In this document: piece by piece, positions 1 to 8,252 of the stretch
How positions within the stretch are numbered: position 1 is the first letter of the stretch
How the letters are laid out: each line of letters starts with the position of its first letter
DNA from: Gaetbulibacter_A aestuarii
GTDB lineage: Bacteria > Bacteroidota > Bacteroidia > Flavobacteriales > Flavobacteriaceae
Length of the DNA stretch: 64,000 nucleotides
NCBI RefSeq assembly: GCF_039537665.1
Contig: NZ_BAABAY010000002.1
Coordinates: 496,001 to 560,000, forward strand
Direction: 5' to 3'
Made by a program: the position numbers and the translations under genes
The notes under the pieces: model-generated
What the model was told of the DNA's origin: nothing
Databases searched by the model: none
The model's input: only the letters and a program-made list of their open reading frames with translations

Positions 1-477
1 GCATTTGAAAATATGTACTTTACCGGAGATGGTGCCTTACGCGATGAGGTAGGTTATTACCGAATAACAGGTCGCGTTGATGATGTGATCATTGTTTCCG
101 GTCATAATTTAGGAACAGCGCCTATCGAAGATGCCGTTAACGAGCATCCAGCCGTAGCGGAAAGTGCCATTGTTGGTTTCCCCCATGATGTAAAAGGAAA
201 TGCCTTGTATGGTTATGTGATCTTAAAGAATTTCGGTGAAACACGTAATCAGGATAATTTGAGAAAAGAGATCAATCAAATGATCACCGAACAAATCGGA
301 CCAATTGCCAAACTGGATAAAATTCAATTTACTCAAGGATTACCGAAAACACGCTCCGGTAAGATCATGCGCCGAATTCTAAGAAAAATAGCGAGTAAAG
401 ACACAAGTAACCTTGGCGATACCAGCACTTTATTGAATCCGGAAGTTGTTCAGGACATTATTGATAATGCTTTGTAA
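1..477 (+). CDS. acs: Acetyl-CoA synthetase, C-terminal part (cut by window edge)
   Basis: The frame is open from base 1, so this is the C-terminal end (about 158 residues) of an AMP-forming acetyl-CoA synthetase, which makes acetyl-CoA from acetate, ATP and CoA in the cytoplasm. Visible family marks are the hinge segment GRVDDVIIVSGHNLGTAPIE and the conserved C-terminal motif TRSGKIMRRILRK. The lysine of that motif (codon at 361) is the catalytic residue that is reversibly acetylated in this family. The ending (SNLGDTSTLLNPEVV) also matches the family. In most homologues the residue after SGH is Arg; here it is Asn. The gene converges on the exonuclease with only 9 bases between the stop codons and no clear terminator. 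Confidence 0.95.
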   Translation, partial: AFENMYFTGDGALRDEVGYYRITGRVDDVIIVSGHNLGTAPIEDAVNEHPAVAESAIVGFPHDVKGNALYGYVILKNFGETRNQDNLRKEINQMITEQIGPIAKLDKIQFTQGLPKTRSGKIMRRILRKIASKDTSNLGDTSTLLNPEVVQDIIDNAL

Positions 478-486
478 AGATCCGGA

Positions 487-1149
487 TTAAAATCCACTGA
501 GCAGATAATCCCAGTTCAGGTGCTTTTGTTTATCCAGTCGCGCCAGGATTTTTAAGAAAATCACGGCAGTTATCAAGGCGTCACCACTTGCGGTATGTCG
601 GTCCACTTTAGGCACTTTGAGTTCTTTGCAAAGATCGTCTAGAGAATAATGCGGTAAATTCTCGCGATAAATGATGTGTTTAGATTTTCTGTATAACACA
701 CCGGTATCGATAAATGTGTTTTTTAGTTTTCCCAGGCCGTTTCGTTTGAGCATTTCGTTTATCATGTTCTTATCAAAATTGGCATGATGCGCGATTAGAA
801 CGCTGTCTTTAATGTAAGCTAGGAAGGCTTTAATGGCTTCCAATTCAGATATTTTTTCCTTTCCGGTGCGTAGTAATTCGTGGATCTTAACAGTTTCAGG
901 TTTAAAAATCTCCTGATGTACATATAATTCTAAACTATTTTTTACCGCTATGATCTTTCCGGTAAAAGCCACAGCACCAATAGAAAGCACACGGTCTTCT
1001 TTCGTATTTAATCCTGTAGTTTCTGTATCAAATGCAACAAATCGGGTAGCGTCGATCTCGGGATTTGATTTATTTTCAAAGAGATCTAAATAAGACTGAA
1101 AAAATTCAGGATATTCCTTTTTTTCTTTTCTGAACCAATGAAACGCCAT
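487..1149 (-). CDS. DnaQ-like 3'-5' exonuclease (DEDDh)
   Basis: A 220-residue protein of the exonuclease domain family related to the DNA polymerase III epsilon subunit. The three Exo motifs are visible: Exo I FDTETTGL near residue 41, Exo II HHANFDKNMI near 120, and Exo III HTASGDA with the DEDDh-type His and final Asp near 185-190. It should hydrolyse DNA or RNA from the 3' end using two metal ions. It lacks the extra domains of a replicative epsilon subunit. The reading frame begins on the base next to the stop codon of the upstream DUF294 gene, so the two are surely co-transcribed and probably translationally coupled. A role in signalling or nucleic-acid turnover linked to the neighbouring acs is inference. 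Confidence 0.85.
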   Translation of the reverse strand: MAFHWFRKEKKEYPEFFQSYLDLFENKSNPEIDATRFVAFDTETTGLNTKEDRVLSIGAVAFTGKIIAVKNSLELYVHQEIFKPETVKIHELLRTGKEKISELEAIKAFLAYIKDSVLIAHHANFDKNMINEMLKRNGLGKLKNTFIDTGVLYRKSKHIIYRENLPHYSLDDLCKELKVPKVDRHTASGDALITAVIFLKILARLDKQKHLNWDYLLSGF

Positions 1150-3066
1150 TTAAATAAAGTTTTTAAGATCGAAACGGATTTTTAAGGTTTCCTGAACATC
1201 GTGTATGGGTTTAAAACAGCGTTTTAATTTAAGTTTTTCTTCCTTGGTTAAACTCTCTAAAGAAATATATTTTCCGGAGTTTCCGTGAAGTAAACCTTGC
1301 TTGGTTTTAAACTTCAACAGGGCTTTGAATGCATAGGAACAGGATTCAAACAACTCTTTATTTTCCGGTTCCATGGCGGCTAATTTCTCAAAACGATCTC
1401 CGGTGTTATTAAGATGCTTCACATGTTTACTCAAAATTAATAAGCGTCCGGCGTCAATCAAAGGCATCATAGCACGATTCTTAATATTGAACAGGTCCTT
1501 TTGTTCATCATGATCTTCAACAACAAATTGTCTGAAGAAACTCAATGGCGACGGACTTTTAACTGCATTGCTTCCCATAAATTTAAAGAAAGCCGATGTG
1601 TTTTCTAAGGCATCAAAAATAGCATCCGATAATTCATCCACTAAAGATCTTTCTCCATAAACACAGTTGTAATCAAAAAAAATGGAAGAGAGCAAAATTG
1701 CTTTCTCGTTTGGCTGTAGGATCCAATTTCGAAACTGTTGTTTCCATTCCGTTAGTGAGAGGCACCATTCAGGATTACTTCCCATCATATCAGCATCACA
1801 ATATTCAAAACCTATTTTATTCAATGCTTTGGTAATATGATTGGCGAGTTCCAAAAAATATTCTTTTGTCTTTTCGTATTTAGCTTCGGGCACATCTTCA
1901 AAAACTAAAGCATTATCCTGATCTGTAAAAAGTAATTGTTCCCCTCGACCTTGACTACCCAGTGCCATCCATGCAAATTTCACCGGAGGTTTAGAATTCA
2001 TTTTTTGAAGCGATAATTCAACGACACGTTTTGTCACCGCATCGTTAATCTGTGAAATTATTTTAATGATATGCGACAGTGGTATATTTTGCTCCAAATA
2101 ATTTTTTAAAAGGGTATTGGTTTTAAGTCGTGCAGAGCGAAGTTTTTTTGTTCGATTGGCTCTTTTGATCTCTTTTAGAATTACTGAAGGAATATTACCA
2201 AGCGAAACGAGTACATCGTGGTGGGTAAGTACCCCAACCAACCGGGTGTTTACGGTACCATCTTTGGTAATGCACAAATGACCAATATTATTTTTGATCA
2301 TTTGAAGCTGTCCGTCAGCAACTGTTAAACCTTTTTTACTCGTTATTACCGGAGAACTCATCACGTTAGAAACCGAAGTCGTAATGGTGTAAAGCCCGGT
2401 AGCAATTTTATTTTTTATATCACTATTGGTTATAATACCTAAAGGTTTTTTTTCATTATCAACAACGATGATACAGCCAATTTTGTTCTTACTCATTTTT
2501 AAGGCTGCCTCTTGTAGGGTTGATGCAACACTACATGTAATGGGGTTTTTGGTGTAATTAGCAGTTTGAAATGTGGCAAGGTCTTGTGAATTATTTGGCA
2601 AATAATCCACAAATATTTCCTTGTTTTCCTCGGCAGAGTATGAATCATATGCGTTCGTGGCAAAGGCCGTAATGAGGTATTTATAAACTTTAGAATTGTT
2701 TTCTGCAGCCTCCTGAAAATCCTGGATGGGAATGGCATAAACAATAGACTCCTCATGGGCACTCGCAGTAAGCTTATAATTTTCTTTGGTAATCAGGGGG
2801 CGCACACCAAAAATATCACCCACATCACTTATAGAAACTAATTCCTGAGTGTTATTAGCAGTATGAATTAGGCTAATGGCGCCATCGCGCACCATATAAA
2901 AGTGGTCCTGAGAACTATCACCTGCTTTAAAAAGGGTATCGCCTTTTTCCAAATAAATGATAGAAACATTTTCAGCAATACTCAATAGCTTTTTAGGTTT
3001 AATAAGATCGAATGGTGGATATTTTTCCAAAAAATCCCCGACACGTTCAGCTATAGAGTTTTTCAT
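1150..3066 (-). CDS. cNMP-binding / CBS pair / DUF294 nucleotidyltransferase-like protein
   Basis: A 638-residue regulatory-type protein. Residues about 15-130 form a cyclic-nucleotide-binding fold. Residues about 170-290 hold two CBS domains, which usually sense adenylates. Residues about 340-480 are a DUF294 putative nucleotidyltransferase with the GSQGRGEQLLFTDQDNALVF motif, a GS-x-GR plus D-x-D arrangement of the polymerase-beta type. The rest is the DUF294 C-terminal helical domain. The family is related to the GlnD/KdpC-like nucleotidyltransferase superfamily, but its substrate is not known. It is the first gene of a pair with the exonuclease (no gap) and lies beside acs, an arrangement I recall from acetate-utilisation loci of other bacteria. 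Confidence 0.88.
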   Translation of the reverse strand: MKNSIAERVGDFLEKYPPFDLIKPKKLLSIAENVSIIYLEKGDTLFKAGDSSQDHFYMVRDGAISLIHTANNTQELVSISDVGDIFGVRPLITKENYKLTASAHEESIVYAIPIQDFQEAAENNSKVYKYLITAFATNAYDSYSAEENKEIFVDYLPNNSQDLATFQTANYTKNPITCSVASTLQEAALKMSKNKIGCIIVVDNEKKPLGIITNSDIKNKIATGLYTITTSVSNVMSSPVITSKKGLTVADGQLQMIKNNIGHLCITKDGTVNTRLVGVLTHHDVLVSLGNIPSVILKEIKRANRTKKLRSARLKTNTLLKNYLEQNIPLSHIIKIISQINDAVTKRVVELSLQKMNSKPPVKFAWMALGSQGRGEQLLFTDQDNALVFEDVPEAKYEKTKEYFLELANHITKALNKIGFEYCDADMMGSNPEWCLSLTEWKQQFRNWILQPNEKAILLSSIFFDYNCVYGERSLVDELSDAIFDALENTSAFFKFMGSNAVKSPSPLSFFRQFVVEDHDEQKDLFNIKNRAMMPLIDAGRLLILSKHVKHLNNTGDRFEKLAAMEPENKELFESCSYAFKALLKFKTKQGLLHGNSGKYISLESLTKEEKLKLKRCFKPIHDVQETLKIRFDLKNFI

Positions 3067-3228
3067 GAAATAGGCTGTTTTTGTTTTAAGGTTTGATTCT
3101 AATTAAAATTTGTATCAGTAAAAGTACTAATTCGCCGTTAATAATTTTATTTTTACCATAGTGATCTTATTAAGAATGTTATTCCAGGTTTTACACTCAC
3201 TTAAATCTTAATAATAAATAATAAAAAA

Positions 3229-3747
3229 ATGAAAATTAACAGTTTAAGCGAAACAGAATATAATCCTTTCTATAAACGCTACATTCAAAAAGTACCACAA
3301 GATTTGACACTGATCCAGGGCTATATGGATGGCGAAAAGGCGATGGTAAGGTTCTTCAAAAATATCCCTGATAAAAAGCATAATTATCGGTATGAATCCG
3401 ATAAATGGAGTGTTAAGGAAGTCATCCAACATATTATTGATACGGAACGAATCTTTATGTATCGTTGTTTACGAATTTCAAGACATGATAAAACACCTTT
3501 GGCTGGATTTGAGCAGGACGATTTTATAGCACCTTCCAGAGCGCATCAAAAGGACATGGAAAACCTGATCGACGAATACAAGGCCGTTAGGAATCATTCG
3601 ATCGAATTTTTAAAAAGTCTACACGACAATGATCTTAAATTCATTGGTAATGCATCAGGCAATCAAATGTCTGCCAGAGCTGCGGCCTGTATTGTTTTAG
3701 GACATGAGATATGGCATCGAGAAATACTGAAAGAACGCTATTTATAG
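3229..3747 (+). CDS. DinB family protein
   Basis: A 172-residue four-helix-bundle protein of the DinB/YfiT superfamily. The metal-binding histidine triad is visible: His68 in EVIQHIIDTER and His159/His163 in LGHEIWHREIL. Members bind Ni or Zn and some are thiol-dependent transferases, but the substrate here cannot be read from sequence. It stands alone; its last 6 bases overlap the stop codon of the convergent efflux-pump gene. The start ATG at 3229 follows an A-rich stretch and has no strong Shine-Dalgarno sequence, as is usual in this group. Confidence 0.85.
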   Translation: MKINSLSETEYNPFYKRYIQKVPQDLTLIQGYMDGEKAMVRFFKNIPDKKHNYRYESDKWSVKEVIQHIIDTERIFMYRCLRISRHDKTPLAGFEQDDFIAPSRAHQKDMENLIDEYKAVRNHSIEFLKSLHDNDLKFIGNASGNQMSARAAACIVLGHEIWHREILKERYL

Positions 3748-4965
3748 ATCGTCAGTAAGCGGGATTTCGATCTGAGGAATCTTCCTTAGGATAATAAAAA
3801 CTAAAAAGGATAAAATTCCAAAAATTGAAAAACCGATAAAAAGAGGCAACACAGAGGTTTTTACGAAACTTCCAATAAAATTGGCAATAGGCACTGCCAT
3901 AACCGTTGAAATAAAACCGTTTATAGCCGCTCCAATACCCGCAATATGACCAAGTGGCTCCATAGCCAAAGCTCTTAAGTTACCAAATAAAAAGCCTACG
4001 AAAAAGAACTGCATGGCAAAGAATGTTAAGAGCAAATAGACACTAGGGTTTTTTCCGGAAGCAAACAAAAATACATAGAGAATAGACACGACTGCATAAC
4101 CTATACAGGATACAAAAGCTATTTTTAAAGCACCAAATTTTTCAACTAACTGACTGTTTAAAAAAGTAGCCAGACCAACCGTTATTGCCAGACTGGCGAA
4201 TATATAAGGAAACATATCAGCCATATTATATTGCACCTGGAAGATCTGTTGCGAAGTACTCAAATACACCATAAAAGATCCTGTAATAAATCCGGAAACC
4301 AAAGTAAATGCCACGGCTTCTTTATATTTAAAAAACTCTTTCACGCCATCAATAAAAAGATGCGAACTGAACTTAATACGTTTTTCTTTTTCCAGAGTTT
4401 CAGGTTGGCGAATGGCGAACCAGATGATGACGAACACACCAATTATTAAATTGAAATAAAAAATGGATTCCCAGTTGAAAAAGTTTAATAAAAACTGACC
4501 TAAAGTTGGGGCAACCACAGGTACCAGTATGAAGAACATCACAACGATAGAAACGATCTTGGCCATATAATCGCCGTGAAATTGATCTCGGATCATAGAT
4601 AAACTCAGTGTTCTTGGTGAGGCTAAACCTATTCCTTGTAATATACGGCCAACGATCATTACCTCGAAATTTTTGGTAAATACACAAATTAAACTGGCGA
4701 TGATAAAAATGCTAAATCCAACGTAAACTATAGGTTTTCTTCCGAAGCTATCGGATAGGGGTCCGAAAACAAGTTGACCACAACCAATTCCTAAAAAGAT
4801 CATGGTGATAAGCAATTGATTCTCATTGCTTGAATGTGTTTGAAGGTCAGACCCAATAGTTGCCAACGCGGGTAGTAAAGCATCTATAGAGAGCGCCACT
4901 AATGACATTAAGGAGGCCATCATGGCGATAAATTCGAAATTAAAATTTCTAACTTTCTTTTTCAT
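3742..4965 (-). CDS. Bcr/CflA-family multidrug efflux MFS transporter
   Basis: A 407-residue inner-membrane protein with about 12 hydrophobic segments. The major-facilitator motif A is clear between TM2 and TM3 (GPLSDSFGRKP, residues 68-78), and a motif-C-like region lies in TM5. Length and sequence fit the Bcr/CflA drug:H+ antiporter subfamily, which exports compounds such as bicyclomycin or chloramphenicol; the substrate here is unknown. It is divergent from a Crp/Fnr-type regulator about 100 bases away, a common arrangement for a regulator and its target, but control by that regulator is inference. Its stop codon overlaps the 3' end of the DinB gene. Confidence 0.88.
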   Translation of the reverse strand: MKKKVRNFNFEFIAMMASLMSLVALSIDALLPALATIGSDLQTHSSNENQLLITMIFLGIGCGQLVFGPLSDSFGRKPIVYVGFSIFIIASLICVFTKNFEVMIVGRILQGIGLASPRTLSLSMIRDQFHGDYMAKIVSIVVMFFILVPVVAPTLGQFLLNFFNWESIFYFNLIIGVFVIIWFAIRQPETLEKEKRIKFSSHLFIDGVKEFFKYKEAVAFTLVSGFITGSFMVYLSTSQQIFQVQYNMADMFPYIFASLAITVGLATFLNSQLVEKFGALKIAFVSCIGYAVVSILYVFLFASGKNPSVYLLLTFFAMQFFFVGFLFGNLRALAMEPLGHIAGIGAAINGFISTVMAVPIANFIGSFVKTSVLPLFIGFSIFGILSFLVFIILRKIPQIEIPLTDDL

Positions 4966-5035
4966 TTGGCAAAAGTAAGAGAATAAATTCTCTGAAATAT
5001 GTATTTTGCATTTATTAATACAATTTTAATATTGT

Positions 5036-5043
5036 TAAATTTG
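5036..5043 (+). promoter_or_regulatory. Probable -7 element for the Crp/Fnr-family gene
   Basis: TAAATTTG matches the Bacteroidota -7 consensus TAnnTTTG and lies 23 bases before the start codon. No TTG is found at the best -33 distance (nearest is 27 bases upstream), so support is partial. Confidence 0.4.
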
Positions 5044-5066
5044 ATACTGAAAAGAAAACTATTCAA

Positions 5067-5651
5067 ATGAAAATTCAGCCGCTTTTAGACTATATCAATC
5101 GCTATGTGGAATTAACTCCGGAAGAAGCCGCTATTATTGAAGAAAAAGTCATTTTCAGAAAATACTTAAAGGGGCAATTTGTTTTACAGCAAGGCGATGT
5201 TTGTAAATACCAATCCTTTGTAATTTCAGGTTGCACCAAAACTTATTACAGCGATGAGGAAGGGCAGGAGCATATCGTCCTTTTTTCTGTTGAAGATTGG
5301 TGGCTCTCGGATATAGGGAGTTTCATGAGCCAGAGTCCTGCGGATTTTAATATTCAATGTATTGAGCCTACTGAACTCATTATGTTTTCTTATGAAGCTA
5401 CCGAATATCTTTATGAAAAGATACCGAAACTGGAACGTTTTTTCCGCCAGGTTTTGGAACGCGGATTGGTAGCTACTCAAAAACGCTTAATTCGAAATTT
5501 TAGCCTTTCAGCCAAAGAACATTATCTCTATTTTAAGGAACAATACCCGGAAATTGAACAACGTATTCCACAATATCTGGTAGCATCTTATCTGGGAATT
5601 ACCAAAGAGTTCCTGAGTAAAATTAAGGCGCAACTTCTTTTCGAAGAATAA
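5067..5651 (+). CDS. Crp/Fnr-family transcriptional regulator
   Basis: A 194-residue protein with an N-terminal cyclic-nucleotide-binding-type beta-roll (about residues 20-120, with the phrase LKGQFVLQQGDVC) and a short C-terminal helix-turn-helix (VASYLGITKEFLSKIK, about 170-186). The DNA-binding end is compact, as in the many small Crp-like regulators of flavobacteria. The Cys cluster of true FNR is absent and the cAMP-contact residues are not conserved, so the ligand is unknown. It is divergent from the Bcr/CflA efflux gene and about 110 bases before a YceI gene; either may be its target, but that is inference. Confidence 0.87.
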   Translation: MKIQPLLDYINRYVELTPEEAAIIEEKVIFRKYLKGQFVLQQGDVCKYQSFVISGCTKTYYSDEEGQEHIVLFSVEDWWLSDIGSFMSQSPADFNIQCIEPTELIMFSYEATEYLYEKIPKLERFFRQVLERGLVATQKRLIRNFSLSAKEHYLYFKEQYPEIEQRIPQYLVASYLGITKEFLSKIKAQLLFEE

Positions 5652-5763
5652 AATGTTAAACTAGTTTAATATTTTTTGATAATCTACTTCATTTTTTAAT
5701 TCAACGAGGTTTTCGATCTTTGTGCATCAAAAATTTGTTAACCAAAAAAACACATATTATAAA

Positions 5764-6342
5764 ATGAAAAAGACTTTTAAAAACATTGCTATTCTTGCAC
5801 TTATTAGTGTTATCGGAACAGCTTTCACAACCAGTAATATTGAAAAAAAATCTGTAAAAGTTGAAGCTAGCCAAGTGATTTGGAAAGGGTATAAAGTAAC
5901 TGGTTCTCACGAAGGAACGATTGCTATTGAAGAAGGAACGCTAACTTTTGATAATGATAAGTTAGTAGGAGGAGAATTCGTAATTGATATGACGACTATT
6001 GCCAACACGGATCTTGAAGGTGATTACAAATCAAAATTAGAAGGACATTTAAAATCTGATGATTTCTTTGGCGTTGAAAGTCACCCAACTGCATCTTTAG
6101 TGTTCACTGAGGTAACACCTTCAGGTAAAAATGCTTATGATGTAACTGGTGATCTTACCATTAAAGGCATTACAAAACCGGTAAACTTTACCATGGCGAT
6201 CTACGGAAGTAAGGCTAATGCTACTTTAAAGATCGATCGTTCAGAATACAACGTACGCTACGGTTCATCAAGCTTTTTTGATGGATTGAAAGATAAAGTA
6301 ATCTACGATGAATTTGATTTAGTTGCAGATTTACAATTCTAA
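5764..6342 (+). CDS. YceI family lipid-binding-like periplasmic protein
   Basis: A 192-residue secreted protein. The N-terminus (MKKTFKNIAILALISVIGTAFT) is a signal peptide, and the start is placed at the ATG at 5764 because it begins this signal; an in-frame upstream codon at 5722 would add a charged extension before it. The mature part is a YceI domain, a lipocalin-like barrel that binds isoprenoid or amide ligands in known members. Typical phrases are VIWKGYKVTGSHEG near the start, FGVESHPTASLVF in the middle and LTIKGITKPVNF after it. A strong hairpin terminator follows. It is monocistronic. Confidence 0.9.
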   Translation: MKKTFKNIAILALISVIGTAFTTSNIEKKSVKVEASQVIWKGYKVTGSHEGTIAIEEGTLTFDNDKLVGGEFVIDMTTIANTDLEGDYKSKLEGHLKSDDFFGVESHPTASLVFTEVTPSGKNAYDVTGDLTIKGITKPVNFTMAIYGSKANATLKIDRSEYNVRYGSSSFFDGLKDKVIYDEFDLVADLQF

Positions 6343-6380
6343 GACATTCTGTACCATAAAAAATTGCTAGAAAAAGAAAA

Positions 6381-6410
6381 AAGTCCCGCTATTTAGCGGG
6401 ACTTTTTTTA
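6381..6410. terminator. Bidirectional terminator between yceI-like and Nudix genes
   Basis: Stem AAGTCCCGCT / AGCGGGACTT with a 4-base loop, followed by T7 on the + strand and preceded by A-rich sequence, which gives a T-run on the - strand. It serves both convergent genes; the Nudix stop codon sits inside its 3' T-run. Confidence 0.85.
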
Positions 6411-6965
6411 ATGTATGTTTTTAATGGCATCTAATACCATTTGGTAATAGGCTTTATTTGAAGGAACCAAATGATCATTAGGCGTATCAATAGCATCAAT
6501 GAACCCTTGAAATTCCTCTAAACTCACCAATTTTAATGCTTCCACCTCTTCTTCCTGGCGTTGCAGTTGGTCTATATCAACTTTTAATTTGCATAAAAAG
6601 CTGTGGTGAAATTCATTATCCTTGAGGCCTGAATCATAACTTTGGAAACAGGGAAAGATACCGATTTTATGCAAATCCTCTTTAGAGATATGCAAACCAA
6701 TTTCTTCTTCCGTTTCTCTTAAAGCTGCGGAGGTAATCGATTCACCGGCATCGATATGTCCGGCAACGGAAACGTCCCAAAGTAGTGGGCAAATGGTTTT
6801 TTTAGCCGAACGCTGCGACAATAAAATAGCCTTGGAATCGGTATAAAACCATATGTGAACCGTATTATGATAAAATCCTTTTTGATGTACTTCTGATTTT
6901 AAAGCTGATGCTCCGGTTGGTATCCCGGTTTCAGTTAAAATATCTAAATATTCTTCCATAAGCAT
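6408..6965 (-). CDS. Nudix hydrolase (isopentenyl-diphosphate isomerase-like subgroup)
   Basis: A 185-residue protein with a complete Nudix box G-x5-E-x7-REUxEExGU at residues 69-91 (GHIDAGES then LRETEEEIGL). The phrases TGIPTGASALKSEVHQKG before it and WDVSVAGHIDAGE resemble the YfcD/IDI-like Nudix group, which shares the fold of isopentenyl-diphosphate isomerase. It more probably hydrolyses a nucleoside-diphosphate-linked substrate than acts as a true isomerase, because it stands alone with no isoprenoid genes. A second possible start lies two codons in (6959). It follows the M42 peptidase gene on the same strand by about 30 bases and may be co-transcribed with it. Confidence 0.85.
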   Translation of the reverse strand: MLMEEYLDILTETGIPTGASALKSEVHQKGFYHNTVHIWFYTDSKAILLSQRSAKKTICPLLWDVSVAGHIDAGESITSAALRETEEEIGLHISKEDLHKIGIFPCFQSYDSGLKDNEFHHSFLCKLKVDIDQLQRQEEEVEALKLVSLEEFQGFIDAIDTPNDHLVPSNKAYYQMVLDAIKNIH

Positions 6966-6997
6966 AAAAAAAGCCTCGGTTAAGAGGCTATTAAGTT

Positions 6998-8086
6998 TTA
7001 ATTAAAGTAGCTAAATGATTCACCATCTTTGATCTGTAGTAGGGTTTCATAGATCAATCTGATCACATTTTCAACATCGTCTTTATGAACCATTTCTACA
7101 GTGGTGTGCATATAACGCAATGGTAAAGAAATCAAAGCAGAAGCTACACCACCATTGCTATAAGCAAAGGCATCCGTATCTGTTCCAGTGGCTCTAGAGA
7201 GCGCTGAACGCTGGAACGGAATTTTTTTACTTTCAGCAGTATCCGTGATAAGATCACGCAGTTTTTGCTGCACAGCCGGAGCATAAGCAACAACAGGACC
7301 CAGACCAAGCTCAAGATGGCCTTCTTTTTTCTGCTCGATCATTGGGGTAGTAGTATCGTGAGTTACGTCGGTAACAATGGCAACATTTGGTTTAATGGTT
7401 TGGGTGATCATCTCTGCACCACGCAACCCAATTTCTTCCTGTACAGAATTCGTCACGTAAAGACCAAATGGTAATTTAATGTTATTTTCCTTTAATAAAC
7501 GTGCTACTTCGGCGATCATAAAACCACCCATACGATTATCCAGGGCACGACAAACAAATTTGTCTTTATTAAGAATGTGGAATTCATCCGGATAGGTAAT
7601 GACACACCCCACATGAACGCCCATTTTTTCAACTTCTGCCTTATCTTTTGCACCGATGTCGATAGTGATGTTATCGGGTTTCGGTGCTTCTTCTTTTGAT
7701 TTATCTCTGGTGTGAATTGCAGGCCAGCCAAAAACACCTTTCACAATACCATTTTTGGTATGGATATTAACAATCTTACTCGGCGCTATTTGATGGTCGC
7801 TTCCTCCATTTCGGATAACATAGATCAAGCCGTTATCTGTAATGTAATTAACGTACCACGAAATTTCATCGGCATGCCCTTCAATAACCACTTTATATTT
7901 AGCATCAGGGTTTATCACACCAACTGCTGTACCGTAGGTATCGGTAATAAACTCATCAACATAAGGTTTTAGATAATCCATCCACAATTTTTGGCCGGTC
8001 CACTCGTATCCTGTCGGCGCTGCATTATTCAAATATTTCTCAAGGAAGTCCATCGACTTCGCATTTAGAACACTTTTTTTTGCCAT
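6998..8086 (-). CDS. M42 family metallopeptidase (glutamyl/leucyl aminopeptidase type)
   Basis: A 362-residue cytosolic dinuclear metallopeptidase. The expected metal ligands are visible in order: His71 and Asp73 (EGHADE), Asp183 (ALDNRMGG), catalytic Glu217 and ligand Glu218 (SVQEEIGLRG), Asp240 (VTDVTHDTTTP) and His327 (RYMHTTVE). Members trim N-terminal residues from peptides, often as large tetrahedral dodecamers; some were wrongly named endoglucanases. It is probably the first gene of a two-gene unit with the Nudix hydrolase. Upstream is a short inverted repeat at 8112-8126. Confidence 0.92.
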   Translation of the reverse strand: MAKKSVLNAKSMDFLEKYLNNAAPTGYEWTGQKLWMDYLKPYVDEFITDTYGTAVGVINPDAKYKVVIEGHADEISWYVNYITDNGLIYVIRNGGSDHQIAPSKIVNIHTKNGIVKGVFGWPAIHTRDKSKEEAPKPDNITIDIGAKDKAEVEKMGVHVGCVITYPDEFHILNKDKFVCRALDNRMGGFMIAEVARLLKENNIKLPFGLYVTNSVQEEIGLRGAEMITQTIKPNVAIVTDVTHDTTTPMIEQKKEGHLELGLGPVVAYAPAVQQKLRDLITDTAESKKIPFQRSALSRATGTDTDAFAYSNGGVASALISLPLRYMHTTVEMVHKDDVENVIRLIYETLLQIKDGESFSYFN

Positions 8087-8111
8087 ATGATTTATGTTAA
8101 TTTAAGGTCTG

Positions 8112-8126
8112 TGATCGTAGCGATCA
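8112..8126. repeat. Short inverted repeat upstream of the M42 gene
   Basis: TGATCG-TAG-CGATCA, a perfect 6-base inverted repeat with a 3-base centre, about 25 bases upstream of the M42 peptidase start on the reverse strand. It may be an operator or a small hairpin in the leader; function unknown. Confidence 0.35.
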
Positions 8127-8252
8127 ATGAATATTATACTGTCTTTTGTAAAAGTACTAGGATTTATTCAGTTTTTAAAAGTTTATAAAAATAATTTGTA
8201 ACATCTTTTCATTACCACATACTTATAGCCTGGTACACTAAAACTAACATAT

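Noticed and set aside
5722..5763. Upstream start for the YceI gene
   Set aside because: It would place hydrophilic residues before a normal signal peptide. The ATG at 5764 begins the signal.
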